A stretch of 64,000 nt of DNA, taken from NCBI RefSeq assembly GCF_035967765.1, contig NZ_JAYWIT010000003.1; one strand, written 5' to 3'. This stretch comes from Conexibacter stalactiti (GTDB lineage: Bacteria; Actinomycetota; Thermoleophilia; Solirubrobacterales; Solirubrobacteraceae). The notes beneath the pieces are model-generated. The model made no database searches. It was not told where the DNA came from and worked only from the letters and a program-made list of their open reading frames with translations. Positions 1 through 7,569 of this stretch are shown here, one piece after another (position 1 is the stretch's first letter; each line of letters opens with the position of its first letter). The translations under genes were made by a program, and so were the position numbers.

Positions 1-966
1 CTGTTCCTGACCAACTTCCCCGCGCGCGGCTGGCTGGCGCACGCGGCGCTGCAGGCGCGCCGTCCCGACCTCGTGATGGTCGCGCTGACCGGCAATCCGG
101 ACGGCTCCAGCGAGGTCGACTACACCGTCAACCCGTCGACCGGCTTCCCGTGGGCGACCGGGCCGCGCAACCTCGCCGAGCCGCTCAACAGCGTCCTGCC
201 GGCGTGGGACGTGGCGATGGGCACGCTCGCGACGACCGGCCTGCTCGCCGCCGAGCGGCGGCGCGCGCGGACCGGCGAGGGGACGCTCGTGCGGCTGTCG
301 CTCTCCGACGTCGCCTTCGCGATGGTCGGCAACCTCGGCCGCATCGCCGAGGCGCAGCTCGGCGGCCGCGACCAGCCGAAGGACGGCAACTACCTCTACG
401 GCGCCTTCGGGCACGACTTCGAGACGCGCGACGGGCGCCGCGTGATGGTCGTCGCGCTGACCGCGCGCCAATGGCGCGCGCTGCAGGACGTGACCGGCCT
501 GCACGAGGCGTGCGGAAGCCTCGAACAGGTCAGCGGCCACGACCTCAGCACCGAGGCGGGTCGCTTCGAGGGCCGCGACCTGATCGCGGCGCTGCTGCGC
601 CCGTGGTTCGCGCAGCGCGAGATGGGCGAGCTCCGCGCCGCCTTCGCCGGCACCGGCGTCTCGTGGGGTCCGTACCAGACGTTCAAGCAGCTGGTCGAGG
701 AGGACGAGCGCTGCTCGCCGGCCAATCCGATGTTCACGGAGGTCGAGCATCGCGGGCTCGGCAGGTACCTGATGCCGGGCTCACCGCTCGACTTCGCCGC
801 CGAGACCCGCGAGCCGGCACGCCGCGCGCCGCTGCTGGGCGAGCACACCGAGGAGGTCCTCGCGGACGTGCTCGGCCTGGGCGACGCCGAGATCGGCCGC
901 CTGCTCGATCGCGGCGTCGTCGCCGGCGCGGACGCGGACGCCGGCGCGCGGAGCGCGGTCGCATGA
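1..966 (+). CDS. CaiB/BaiF class III CoA-transferase (5' end outside window)
   Basis: The reading frame is open from base 1, so the N-terminus lies upstream; 321 codons are visible. Motifs such as TNFPARGWLAH, NPSTGFPWATGP and the GTLVRLSLSDVAFAMVGNLG stretch place it in the class III (CaiB/BaiF) CoA-transferases, which move CoA between carboxylic acids or isomerise acyl-CoA regiochemistry in the cytoplasm. The first motifs recall the 2-methylfumaryl-CoA (mesaconyl-CoA) isomerase branch, but substrate cannot be assigned. The catalytic Asp region would be N-terminal to the visible part. Its stop overlaps the next start by ATGA, so it heads or continues a translationally coupled operon with two crotonases and an SDR: a CoA-thioester catabolic unit. 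Confidence 0.85.
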   Translation: MFLTNFPARGWLAHAALQARRPDLVMVALTGNPDGSSEVDYTVNPSTGFPWATGPRNLAEPLNSVLPAWDVAMGTLATTGLLAAERRRARTGEGTLVRLSLSDVAFAMVGNLGRIAEAQLGGRDQPKDGNYLYGAFGHDFETRDGRRVMVVALTARQWRALQDVTGLHEACGSLEQVSGHDLSTEAGRFEGRDLIAALLRPWFAQREMGELRAAFAGTGVSWGPYQTFKQLVEEDERCSPANPMFTEVEHRGLGRYLMPGSPLDFAAETREPARRAPLLGEHTEEVLADVLGLGDAEIGRLLDRGVVAGADADAGARSAVA

Positions 967-1733
967 GCGGCGAGCAGCCCGTGCTGACGGCGGTCGCCGA
1001 CGGCGTCGGCTCGATCACGCTGAACCGGCCGCAGGCGATGAACGCGATCACCGTCGGGCTCGCCGAAGGGCTGGAGCGCGCGCTGGCGGAGCTGGCGCCG
1101 CAGGTCTCGGTGATCGTGATCCGCGGCGCCGGCGGGAACTTCTGCGTCGGCGGCGACTTCAACGAGCTGGAGGCGCTGCGGGCGCGGGGGCCCGCCGCGA
1201 TGGCCGGCCTCTTCGCCGCCTTCGGCCGCGCCTGCGCGCTCGTCGCCGCCGTCGACGTGCCCGTCGTCACCGTCGTCGAGGGCTACGCGATGGCGGGCGG
1301 CTTCGAGCTGATGCAGGCCGCCGACATCGCGCTCGTCGCCGACGACGCGAAGCTGGCCGACAACCACTCGAACTTCGGGCAGGTCCCGGGCGGCGGCGGC
1401 TCGCAGCTGCTGCCGCGGCTCGTCGGCCGCCAGCGGGCGACCGCCCACATCCTGCTCGGCGACCGCATCTCCGGCGCCGAGGCGGCGGCGTGGGGCCTCG
1501 CCTACCGCGCCGTCCCGCGCGGCGACCTCGACGAGGCCGCCGCCGCGCTCGCCGCGAGGCTCGCCGGCAAGACGCGCGAGGCGCAGGCGCGCACGAAGCG
1601 GCTGATCCGCGACGGCCTGGAGCTGCCGCTCGCCGAGGGCGTGGCGCTGGAGCGCCGCGTCGTCGTCGAGCACCTGACCGGCGAGGCCGCGGGCGACGGG
1701 ATCGCATCGTTCACCACACGAGGAGCAAGATGA
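963..1733 (+). CDS. crotonase-fold enoyl-CoA hydratase/isomerase family protein
   Basis: 256 residues with the crotonase oxyanion-hole signatures GGNFCVGGDFNEL and GYAMAGGFELMQAADIALVA. The first catalytic Glu of hydratases is present (GGFEL). The second, normally in a QPE-I-N-L-G context, is replaced by DNHSNFGQVPGGGG, so a His stands where Glu is expected. It may therefore be a hydrolase, isomerase or lyase of the superfamily rather than a classical hydratase. The start overlaps the CoA-transferase stop (ATGA) and its own stop overlaps the next gene's start, so it is an operon member acting on the same CoA-thioester pathway. Exact substrate unknown. Confidence 0.85.
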   Translation: MSGEQPVLTAVADGVGSITLNRPQAMNAITVGLAEGLERALAELAPQVSVIVIRGAGGNFCVGGDFNELEALRARGPAAMAGLFAAFGRACALVAAVDVPVVTVVEGYAMAGGFELMQAADIALVADDAKLADNHSNFGQVPGGGGSQLLPRLVGRQRATAHILLGDRISGAEAAAWGLAYRAVPRGDLDEAAAALAARLAGKTREAQARTKRLIRDGLELPLAEGVALERRVVVEHLTGEAAGDGIASFTTRGAR

Positions 1734-2539
1734 CGTCCGAGACGCTGATCGGCGAGGGGCCGGTGCTCCTCGACCTCGACGACGGGGTGGCGCTGCTGCG
1801 CTTCAACCGGCCGGAGGCGTTCAACGGCCTCGACGTGCCGTTTCTGCGCGCGCTGTACGAGGCCGTCATGGCGATCCACGGCGAGCCGCGCGCCCGCGCC
1901 GTGCTGGTCACCGGCGAGGGCAAGCACTTCTGCGCCGGCGGGGACGTGAAGACGTTCGCGTCGAAGGGCGAGGCGCTGCCCGACTACCTGCGCGAGGCGA
2001 CCAGCTGGCTGCAGATCTGCGCCTCGGCGCTGATGCGGTTGCAGGCGCCGGTGGTCGCGGCCGTGCACGGCTTCGCGGCCGGCGGCGGCGGGCTCGGCCT
2101 CGTCTGCGCCTCGGACCTCGTGATCGCCGAGCGCTCGGCGAAGTTCATGCTCGGCGCGACGCGCGTCGGGATGGCGCCGGACGCCGGCGGCTCGGTCACG
2201 CTCACGCACCTCGTCGGCTTCCGCAAGGCGATGGAGATCGCGCTCACCAACCCGACGATCGAGGCCGAGGAGGCGCTGCGGATCGGCCTGATCACGCGCG
2301 TCGTCGACGACGGCGCCGCGCGCGAGGAGGGGCTGCGGCTGGCGCGCGAGCTGGCGGCCGGGCCGACGCTCGCGCTGGGGGAGACGAAGCGGCTGCTGTG
2401 GGAGGGGCTCGGTGCGACCGTCGAGGCGCGCCTGCCCGACGAGGCCCGCACCGTCGCCGCGCTGTCGGGCACCGAGGACGCGCGCGAGGGGCTCGCGGCC
2501 GTGATCGAGCGGCGCGCGCCGGAGTACCGCGGACGATGA
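1730..2539 (+). CDS. enoyl-CoA hydratase/isomerase family protein, isomerase-like
   Basis: 269 residues. The crotonase oxyanion motif GKHFCAGGDVKTF and the AAGGGGLGLVCASDLVIA helix are clear. The first hydratase Glu is missing (GGGGLGLV), and the segment RVGMAPDAGGSVTL resembles the PaaG/delta3-delta2 enoyl-CoA isomerase branch, whose acid/base is an Asp in PDAGG. Isomerase is therefore more likely than hydratase, by family knowledge. An AGGAG ribosome site sits just upstream and the ATG overlaps the previous stop (ATGA). Two non-identical crotonases side by side suggest sequential steps of one beta-oxidation-like route. Confidence 0.85.
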   Translation: MTSETLIGEGPVLLDLDDGVALLRFNRPEAFNGLDVPFLRALYEAVMAIHGEPRARAVLVTGEGKHFCAGGDVKTFASKGEALPDYLREATSWLQICASALMRLQAPVVAAVHGFAAGGGGLGLVCASDLVIAERSAKFMLGATRVGMAPDAGGSVTLTHLVGFRKAMEIALTNPTIEAEEALRIGLITRVVDDGAAREEGLRLARELAAGPTLALGETKRLLWEGLGATVEARLPDEARTVAALSGTEDAREGLAAVIERRAPEYRGR

Positions 2540-3246
2540 GACGGACCGCGCTCGTCACCGGCGGCTCCTACGGCATCGGCGCCGCGATCGCGGAGCGGCT
2601 GGTCGCTGACGGGGCCGACGTCGTCATCACCGGGCGCAAGCTCGACGGCGCGCGCGAGCAGGCCGCGCGGATCGGCGCGCGCGCCGTCGCCTTCGACGTC
2701 GCCGACCATGCCGCGACGACCGCCGCGATCCGCGACCTGGGCCGGATCGACATCCTCGTCAACAACGCCGGCGCCGACCACTTCGGCTGGTTCACGCAGG
2801 TTCCGTACGAGACGTGGAAGCGGATCCTCGCCGTGAACCTCGACGGCGTCCTCTCCTGCACGCAGGCGGCGCTGCCGGGGATGCAGGAGAACGGCTGGGG
2901 CCGGATCGTCACCGTCGGCTCCGAGGCCGGCCGGATCGGCTCCAAGGGCAATGCTGCCTACGCGGCTGCCAAGGGCGCGGTGATCGCCTTCACGAAGTCG
3001 ATCGCACGCGAGAACGCGCGCTTCGCGATCACCGCGAACGTCTGCTCACCCGGGCCGATCGAGACGCCGCTGCTGCGCGAGATGAGCGATCACGCGATCG
3101 CGGTCGTGACCGAGCAGACGCAGCTGAGGCGTCTCGGCACGACCGCTGAGGTCGCCGCCGCCGTCGCCTTCCTCGTCTCGGAGGAGGCGTCGTACGTGAC
3201 CGGCGAGACCCTCGGCGTCTCCGGTGGGATGGCGCTCGGCGGATGA
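2536..3246 (+). CDS. short-chain dehydrogenase/reductase (SDR)
   Basis: 236 residues, classical SDR length. Visible motifs: TGGSYGIG cofactor loop at the N-terminus, NNAG after beta4, the catalytic Tyr/Lys as YAAAK preceded by a Ser (VGSEAGRIG), and PGPIETP after beta6. It would oxidise or reduce a hydroxy/keto group with NAD(P), for example a 3-hydroxyacyl-CoA made by the preceding crotonases (inference). It is coupled to the preceding gene by ATGA. The oxygenase genes start 51 bp later from their own promoter, so this looks like the last gene of the CoA-thioester operon. Confidence 0.9.
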   Translation: MRRTALVTGGSYGIGAAIAERLVADGADVVITGRKLDGAREQAARIGARAVAFDVADHAATTAAIRDLGRIDILVNNAGADHFGWFTQVPYETWKRILAVNLDGVLSCTQAALPGMQENGWGRIVTVGSEAGRIGSKGNAAYAAAKGAVIAFTKSIARENARFAITANVCSPGPIETPLLREMSDHAIAVVTEQTQLRRLGTTAEVAAAVAFLVSEEASYVTGETLGVSGGMALGG

Positions 3247-3248
3247 CC

Positions 3249-3274
3249 GGACAGTCTGTACGGACACTCTGTCC
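3249..3274. promoter_or_regulatory. 26-bp palindromic operator upstream of the oxygenase operon
   Basis: The left half GGACAGTCTGTAC and right half GGACACTCTGTCC match as an inverted repeat in 10 of 13 pairs and as a direct repeat in 11 of 13. Such two-fold/tandem sites are typical of TetR- or GntR-type repressors. It overlaps the candidate -35 element (CGGACA, 3261-3266) of the leaderless promoter for the oxygenase, so bound protein would block transcription. No adjacent regulator gene is present in the window. Confidence 0.65.
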
Positions 3275-3297
3275 ATGTTCGTGTTAGGATGGCTTCC
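3261..3297 (+). promoter_or_regulatory. promoter of the oxygenase operon, probably leaderless
   Basis: -35 CGGACA (3261-3266), 18-bp spacer, -10 TAGGAT (3285-3290). The expected transcription start falls at about 3297-3298, which coincides with the ATG at 3298, and no ribosome-binding sequence precedes it. This makes the second ATG the likely start rather than the one at 3289, which lies inside the -10 box. Confidence 0.55.
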
Positions 3298-4563
3298 ATG
3301 AGTACTGTCGACGCCACCATCGGATGGGATCGGCTGATCGAGCACGATCGGGTCCACGGCTCGCTCTACACCGATCCGGCGATCTACGAGGCCGAGCTGG
3401 AGCGCATCTGGTACCGCACGTGGGTCTACGTCGGCCACGTCAGCGAGGTGCCCGAGCCCAACGACTACATCGTCAAGTCGATCGGGCCGCAGCCGGTGAT
3501 CATGAGCCGCGACAAGCAGGGCGAGATCCACCTCCTGCTCAACCGCTGCACCCATCGCGCCAACCTCGTCTGCGACGCGGCCAGAGGCAACTCCAGCGCC
3601 TTCCGCTGCCCCTACCACGGCTGGACGTTCTCGAACACCGGCAGACTGCTCGGCTACCCGTTCAACAGCGGGTACGACGGGCGCGAGGCGAAGCGAGAGC
3701 TTGGCCTCGGGCGCGTGACGCGCGTCGAGATCTACCAGGGCTTCGTCTTCGGCTCGTTCGCCGAGGAGGGCCCGACGCTGCTCGAACATCTCGGCGCCGC
3801 GCGCGAGGCGCTCGACCGCCTCGTCGCGCTGTCGCCGACTGGGGAGCTGGACCTCAGCGCCGGCTGGCTCCAGCACAAGGTGAAGGCGAACTGGAAGATG
3901 CTCGTCGAGAACGAGACCGACGGCTACCACCCGCAGTTCGTCCACTCGTCGATCTTCAGCGTCGCCAAGAGCGGCATCGGCGACCTCTACGGCGAGGAGT
4001 CGACGGCGCTCTCGCGCGACCTCGGCAACGGCCACACCGAGAACGACCTGCGGCCCGAGTTCCGCCGCATCGGGCAGCCGCTCGGCTGGTTCGGCACGAC
4101 GCCCGACCGCGTGCCCGACTACGTCGCGCAACTGGAGGCCGCCAAGGGCGTGGAGACGGCGCGCGAGCTGATGATCGACGGCTCGCCGCACGTGATGCTG
4201 TTCCCCAACCTCTTCATCGCGGAGATCCAGCTGTTCGTGATCCAGCCGCTGGCGATCGACGAGACCGTCCAGCACGTCACCGCGGTGCAGTACAAGGGCG
4301 CGCCGGACATGAACCGCCGCATGCTGCAGCAGACGATCGGCTCGGTCGGCCCGGCCGGCTTCCTGCTCGCCGACGACTCCGAGATGTACGAGCGCAACCA
4401 GCGCGGCGTCCATGCCCGCTCGCCCGAGTGGGTCGTGCTCAAGCGCGGCACCCACCGCGAGCGGCTCGACGAGAACGGCCACGTCGTCGGCGACGCGACC
4501 GACGAGGTTCCGCAGCGCGCGATCTGGAAGCACTACCGCCAGCTGATGGAGACGGGCGCATGA
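3298..4563 (+). CDS. aromatic ring-hydroxylating oxygenase, Rieske alpha subunit
   Basis: 421 residues. The Rieske [2Fe-2S] ligands are C84-x-H86 and C104-x2-H107 (CTH...CPYHGWTF). The mononuclear iron site is seen as NETDGYHPQFVH, giving bridging D208 and ligands H211 and H216. These subunits bind the substrate and insert O2 as a cis-diol or by mono-oxygenation. The beta subunit follows by an ATGA overlap, and the reductase and ferredoxin follow in the same operon. Start chosen at 3298 because the -10 box covers the upstream ATG at 3289. The aromatic or alicyclic acid substrate cannot be read from sequence; the CoA-thioester enzymes upstream may process the product. Confidence 0.93.
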   Translation: MSTVDATIGWDRLIEHDRVHGSLYTDPAIYEAELERIWYRTWVYVGHVSEVPEPNDYIVKSIGPQPVIMSRDKQGEIHLLLNRCTHRANLVCDAARGNSSAFRCPYHGWTFSNTGRLLGYPFNSGYDGREAKRELGLGRVTRVEIYQGFVFGSFAEEGPTLLEHLGAAREALDRLVALSPTGELDLSAGWLQHKVKANWKMLVENETDGYHPQFVHSSIFSVAKSGIGDLYGEESTALSRDLGNGHTENDLRPEFRRIGQPLGWFGTTPDRVPDYVAQLEAAKGVETARELMIDGSPHVMLFPNLFIAEIQLFVIQPLAIDETVQHVTAVQYKGAPDMNRRMLQQTIGSVGPAGFLLADDSEMYERNQRGVHARSPEWVVLKRGTHRERLDENGHVVGDATDEVPQRAIWKHYRQLMETGA

Positions 4564-5051
4564 GCGCGGCGGCGCTGAACCTCGACCTGCTGCTGGAGGT
4601 CCAGCAGTTCGTCTACCGCGAGGCGCGCTTGCAGGACGAGCACGACTACGACGCGTGGGAGGCGCTCTGGGCTGAGGAGGCGACCTACTGGGTGCCCGCC
4701 AACGGCGACTCGATCGATCCGACGCGAGAGATGTCGATCATCTTCGACAACCGCTCGCGGATCGCCACGCGCGTCAAGCAGCTCAAGACCGGCAAGCGCC
4801 ACGCGCAGGCGCCGCCCTCGCGCGTCCGCCGCGTCGTCTCCAACGTCGAGCTGCTCGCCGAGGACGGCGACGAGCTGATCGTCGGCGCCAACTTCGTCGT
4901 CTACGAGTCACGCGAGCGCGGTCTGACGCTGTGGGCCGGGCGCAGCACCTACCGGCTGCAGCGGGTCGACGGCGATCTCCGCATGGCATACAAGAAGGTC
5001 GAGCTGGTCGACAACGACCGCCCGGTCTACACGCTCGCCTTCCTGATCTGA
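4560..5051 (+). CDS. ring-hydroxylating oxygenase beta subunit
   Basis: 163 residues, the usual size of the small SnoaL/cystatin-like beta subunit that forms the alpha3beta3 hexamer. Typical segments: QQFVYREARLQDEHDYDAWEALWAEEATYWVP near the N-terminus, and NDRPVYTLAFLI at the C-terminus. No catalytic residues are expected; its role is structural and in substrate specificity. The ATG overlaps the alpha-subunit stop (ATGA), giving stoichiometric translation. Confidence 0.92.
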   Translation: MSAAALNLDLLLEVQQFVYREARLQDEHDYDAWEALWAEEATYWVPANGDSIDPTREMSIIFDNRSRIATRVKQLKTGKRHAQAPPSRVRRVVSNVELLAEDGDELIVGANFVVYESRERGLTLWAGRSTYRLQRVDGDLRMAYKKVELVDNDRPVYTLAFLI

Positions 5052-5281
5052 TGGACGTCAGCGAGGTCGTCAGCGAGTTCGCCGCGGTCGCGCTGTCGAT
5101 CGACCACGACGGCAACGGACCGCGGCTGCGGATCGAGGACCTCAAGACCGGTCACGTTGGCTATCTCGACGCGCTCGAGCTGGAGACGCTCGCGTGGCTG
5201 CCTGAGGGCGCGCTGCATCCAATGCTCGACCCGTCACACCACCGCTGGCGCAAGCCGGCACCGGGAGGAGGAATCCACTGA
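5051..5281 (+). CDS. small conserved-looking protein in the oxygenase operon
   Basis: 76 residues, acidic, with no Cys clusters, membrane segment or signal peptide. The core GNGPRLRIEDLKTGHVGYLDALELETLAWLPEG looks like a compact beta/alpha domain. The ATG overlaps the beta-subunit stop (TGATG) and its own stop overlaps the reductase start (TGATG), so it is surely translated with the oxygenase. I do not recognise a function. Position between oxygenase and reductase suggests an accessory or assembly role, which is inference only. Confidence 0.75.
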   Translation: MDVSEVVSEFAAVALSIDHDGNGPRLRIEDLKTGHVGYLDALELETLAWLPEGALHPMLDPSHHRWRKPAPGGGIH

Positions 5282-6639
5282 TGCGCATCGCCATCGTCGG
5301 CGCCGGCCCGTCGGGCTTCTTCGCCGCCGGCCATCTGCTCGGCAGAGGGCACGAGGTCGACCTCTACGACCGGCTCCCGACCCCGTGGGGGCTGGTCCGC
5401 GGCGGCGTCGCCCCCGACCATCCCAACATCAAGTCGGTCTCGCGGGTGTTCGAGAAGATCGCGGCCCGGCCCGGCTTCCGCTTCTTCGGCAACGTCGAGG
5501 TCGGCAGCGACGTCAGCCACCAGCAGCTGCTCGACTGGTACCACGCGGTCATCTACACCGTCGGCACGGCGATCGACCGTCGCAGCGGCGTGCCGGGCGA
5601 GCAGCTGCCCGGGTCGCACTCGGCGACCGAGTTCGTCGGCTGGTACAACGGCCACCCCGACTACGCCGGCCACGAGTTCGACCTCTCCGGCGAGCGCGCG
5701 ATCGTGATCGGCAACGGCAACGTCGCGATCGACGTCGCGCGGATGCTGACGCTCACGCGCGACGAGCTGGCCGCCACCGACGCGGCCGATCACGCGATCG
5801 AGGCGCTCGACGCGGCGAACATCCGCGAGATCGTCGTGCTCGGCCGGCGCGGTCCGCACCAGGCCGCCTTCACCAACCCGGAGCTGCTCGAGCTGGGCGA
5901 GCTGCTCGACGCCGACGTCGTCGTCGATCCCGCGGACCTGGAGGCCGACCCCGCGCTCGCCGGCGAGGAGCTGGACGAGCTGGACGAGGTGCTCGAGCAC
6001 ACGCTGGAGATCCTCGGCGGCTACGCGCAGCGGGCGCCGTCGGGGAAGCGCAAGCGCGTCGTGCTGAGGTTCATGTCGTCGCCGGTCGAGATCGTCGGCG
6101 ACGGGAGGGTGGAGGCCGTCACGGTCGTGCGCAACCGGCTCGAACGCGACGCCGGCGGCGTCCTGCGCGCGCGGGCGACCGGCCTCACGCAGGAGCTCCC
6201 GGCGGGGATCGTCTTCCGCGCGATCGGCTACCAGGGCGTCGCGGTCCCGGGCGTGCCGTTCGACGCGGCGACCGGCCTGATCCCGCACGACGGCCGCGGC
6301 CGCGTCACCGGCGCCGAGCGCACCTACGTTGCCGGCTGGATCAAGCGCGGTCCCTCGGGCGTGATCGGCACGAACAAGAGATGCGCGATCGACACCTCCA
6401 AGGCGCTGCTCGCCGATCTCGAAGCGGGCGTGCTGGGCGGCGGTCCGGCCGCCGAGCCCGACGTGGTCGAGCGCGAGCTGCGCGAGCGGATCCCCGATCT
6501 CGTCGACCATGCCGGCTGGGCGTCGATCGACGCCGCCGAGCGCGCCGCCGGCGAGCCGGCCGGCCGGCCGCGCGTGAAGCTGACGACGATCCCGGACCTG
6601 CTCGAAGCGGCGGCGGCACCGAACGAGGCGGTCCGATGA
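5281..6639 (+). CDS. FprA-type ferredoxin/adrenodoxin-NADP reductase
   Basis: 452 residues, the normal length of the adrenodoxin-reductase/FprA family. The FAD-binding GAGPSGFFAAGHLL is at the N-terminus, followed by the family motifs TPWGLVRGGVAPDHPN and GNGNVAIDVARML (NADPH site). The C-terminal part carries YVAGWIKRGPSGVIGTNK, the family's second FAD contact. It should pass electrons from NADPH via FAD to the ferredoxin encoded immediately downstream and thence to the Rieske oxygenase. This reductase class is unusual for ring-hydroxylating oxygenases, which mostly use FNR- or glutathione-reductase-type partners. Coupled by TGATG upstream and ATGA downstream. Confidence 0.92.
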   Translation: MRIAIVGAGPSGFFAAGHLLGRGHEVDLYDRLPTPWGLVRGGVAPDHPNIKSVSRVFEKIAARPGFRFFGNVEVGSDVSHQQLLDWYHAVIYTVGTAIDRRSGVPGEQLPGSHSATEFVGWYNGHPDYAGHEFDLSGERAIVIGNGNVAIDVARMLTLTRDELAATDAADHAIEALDAANIREIVVLGRRGPHQAAFTNPELLELGELLDADVVVDPADLEADPALAGEELDELDEVLEHTLEILGGYAQRAPSGKRKRVVLRFMSSPVEIVGDGRVEAVTVVRNRLERDAGGVLRARATGLTQELPAGIVFRAIGYQGVAVPGVPFDAATGLIPHDGRGRVTGAERTYVAGWIKRGPSGVIGTNKRCAIDTSKALLADLEAGVLGGGPAAEPDVVERELRERIPDLVDHAGWASIDAAERAAGEPAGRPRVKLTTIPDLLEAAAAPNEAVR

Positions 6640-6896
6640 GCTATGTGATCACCGACAGATGCGTCGGCAACAAGGACGCCTCGTGCACCGAGGTCTGCCC
6701 GGTCGACTGCATCCACCCGACGCCCGACGAGGACGGCTTCGCCGAGGCGGAGATGCTCCACATCGACCCCGACGAGTGCATCGACTGCGACGCCTGCTTC
6801 GAGTCCTGCCCGTTCAAGGCGATCTACCCGAAGGGGCAGCTCCCGGCGGACCTCGTCCAGTTCGCCGAGATCAACGCGGCGCACTTCGAGAGCTGA
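6636..6896 (+). CDS. 7Fe/2[4Fe-4S]-type ferredoxin (FdxA-like)
   Basis: 86 residues. The first cluster motif CVGNKDASCTEVCPVDCI has the long spacing seen in [3Fe-4S]/[4Fe-4S] FdxA ferredoxins. The second is CIDCDACFESCPF. The C-terminal tail ending QFAEINAAHFES is also typical of FdxA. It is the likely electron carrier between the FprA-type reductase and the oxygenase. Last gene of the operon; a convergent gene ends 10 bp downstream with no obvious terminator hairpin between them. Confidence 0.92.
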   Translation: MSYVITDRCVGNKDASCTEVCPVDCIHPTPDEDGFAEAEMLHIDPDECIDCDACFESCPFKAIYPKGQLPADLVQFAEINAAHFES

Positions 6897-6906
6897 CCTC
6901 CGGCCT

Positions 6907-7323
6907 CTACGACGCCAGCGCCTTCGCCTTCAGCGACGCGAACTCGTCGTCGTTGATCGTCCCTCTCGCGCGCAGCCGCTCGGCCGCCTCGATCTGCGCC
7001 GCGGCGCCGCCGCCGCTGCCGCCGTTGCCCGAACCGGCGACCGTGCGGACGCGCTCGTCGAACTGCCGCTGGACGCGGTCGGCCTGCTCCATGTTGCGGC
7101 GCACCATCCCGTCGTGCTGGGCGATCAGATAGGTCAGCACGCCTATGAACGGCAGCACGATCATGAAGACGCACCATGCGGCCTTCTTCCAGCCGCCGAT
7201 GTCGTCACGCCGGAAGACGTCGCTGAGGATCACGATCATCATCCAGATCCAGGCGACCCAGGCGAAGAAGATGATCATCGACCACAGCACGTCGAGAAAA
7301 GGGAAGTCGGCAGCGAACACCAT
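6907..7323 (-). CDS. membrane protein with PLDc_N-like and SHOCT domains
   Basis: 138 residues. Two hydrophobic segments (about residues 8-28 and 44-62) flank DVFRRDDIGGWKKAAWC, as in the phospholipase-D N-terminal-like membrane domain. A Gly-rich linker follows, and the C-terminus AERLRARGTINDDEFASLKAKAL is a SHOCT (short C-terminal) oligomerisation motif. The start at 7323 is fixed by a GAGGAGG ribosome site 7-12 bases upstream. Function unknown; such proteins are small envelope or stress proteins. Convergent with the ferredoxin. Confidence 0.85.
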   Translation of the reverse strand: MVFAADFPFLDVLWSMIIFFAWVAWIWMMIVILSDVFRRDDIGGWKKAAWCVFMIVLPFIGVLTYLIAQHDGMVRRNMEQADRVQRQFDERVRTVAGSGNGGSGGGAAAQIEAAERLRARGTINDDEFASLKAKALAS

Positions 7324-7569
7324 CGGGGTACCTCCTCTGCCGCCGGCCCACGCGGCGGACGCTTGGGGCACCGAGGTTGGCGCGGCGGCGTGACGCCGGC
7401 AAGGAGGCAGGCACCACGCCCGGCAGGTGCCGGCATCCCCGCATGCGGCGGTTCTCACCAGCTTCCCACCACGTGCGGGCCTGAATTGCGGTACAACAGC
7501 GTCTGGAAGCGGTGCATCCACTGCTTGCGGTGGGGGCACCGGGGCCGGGGCGGAACTGAAGGAGCGCAC

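Noticed and set aside
3289..3297. Upstream ATG as start of the oxygenase alpha subunit
   Set aside because: It overlaps the -10 box; the ATG at 3298 fits the predicted transcription start.
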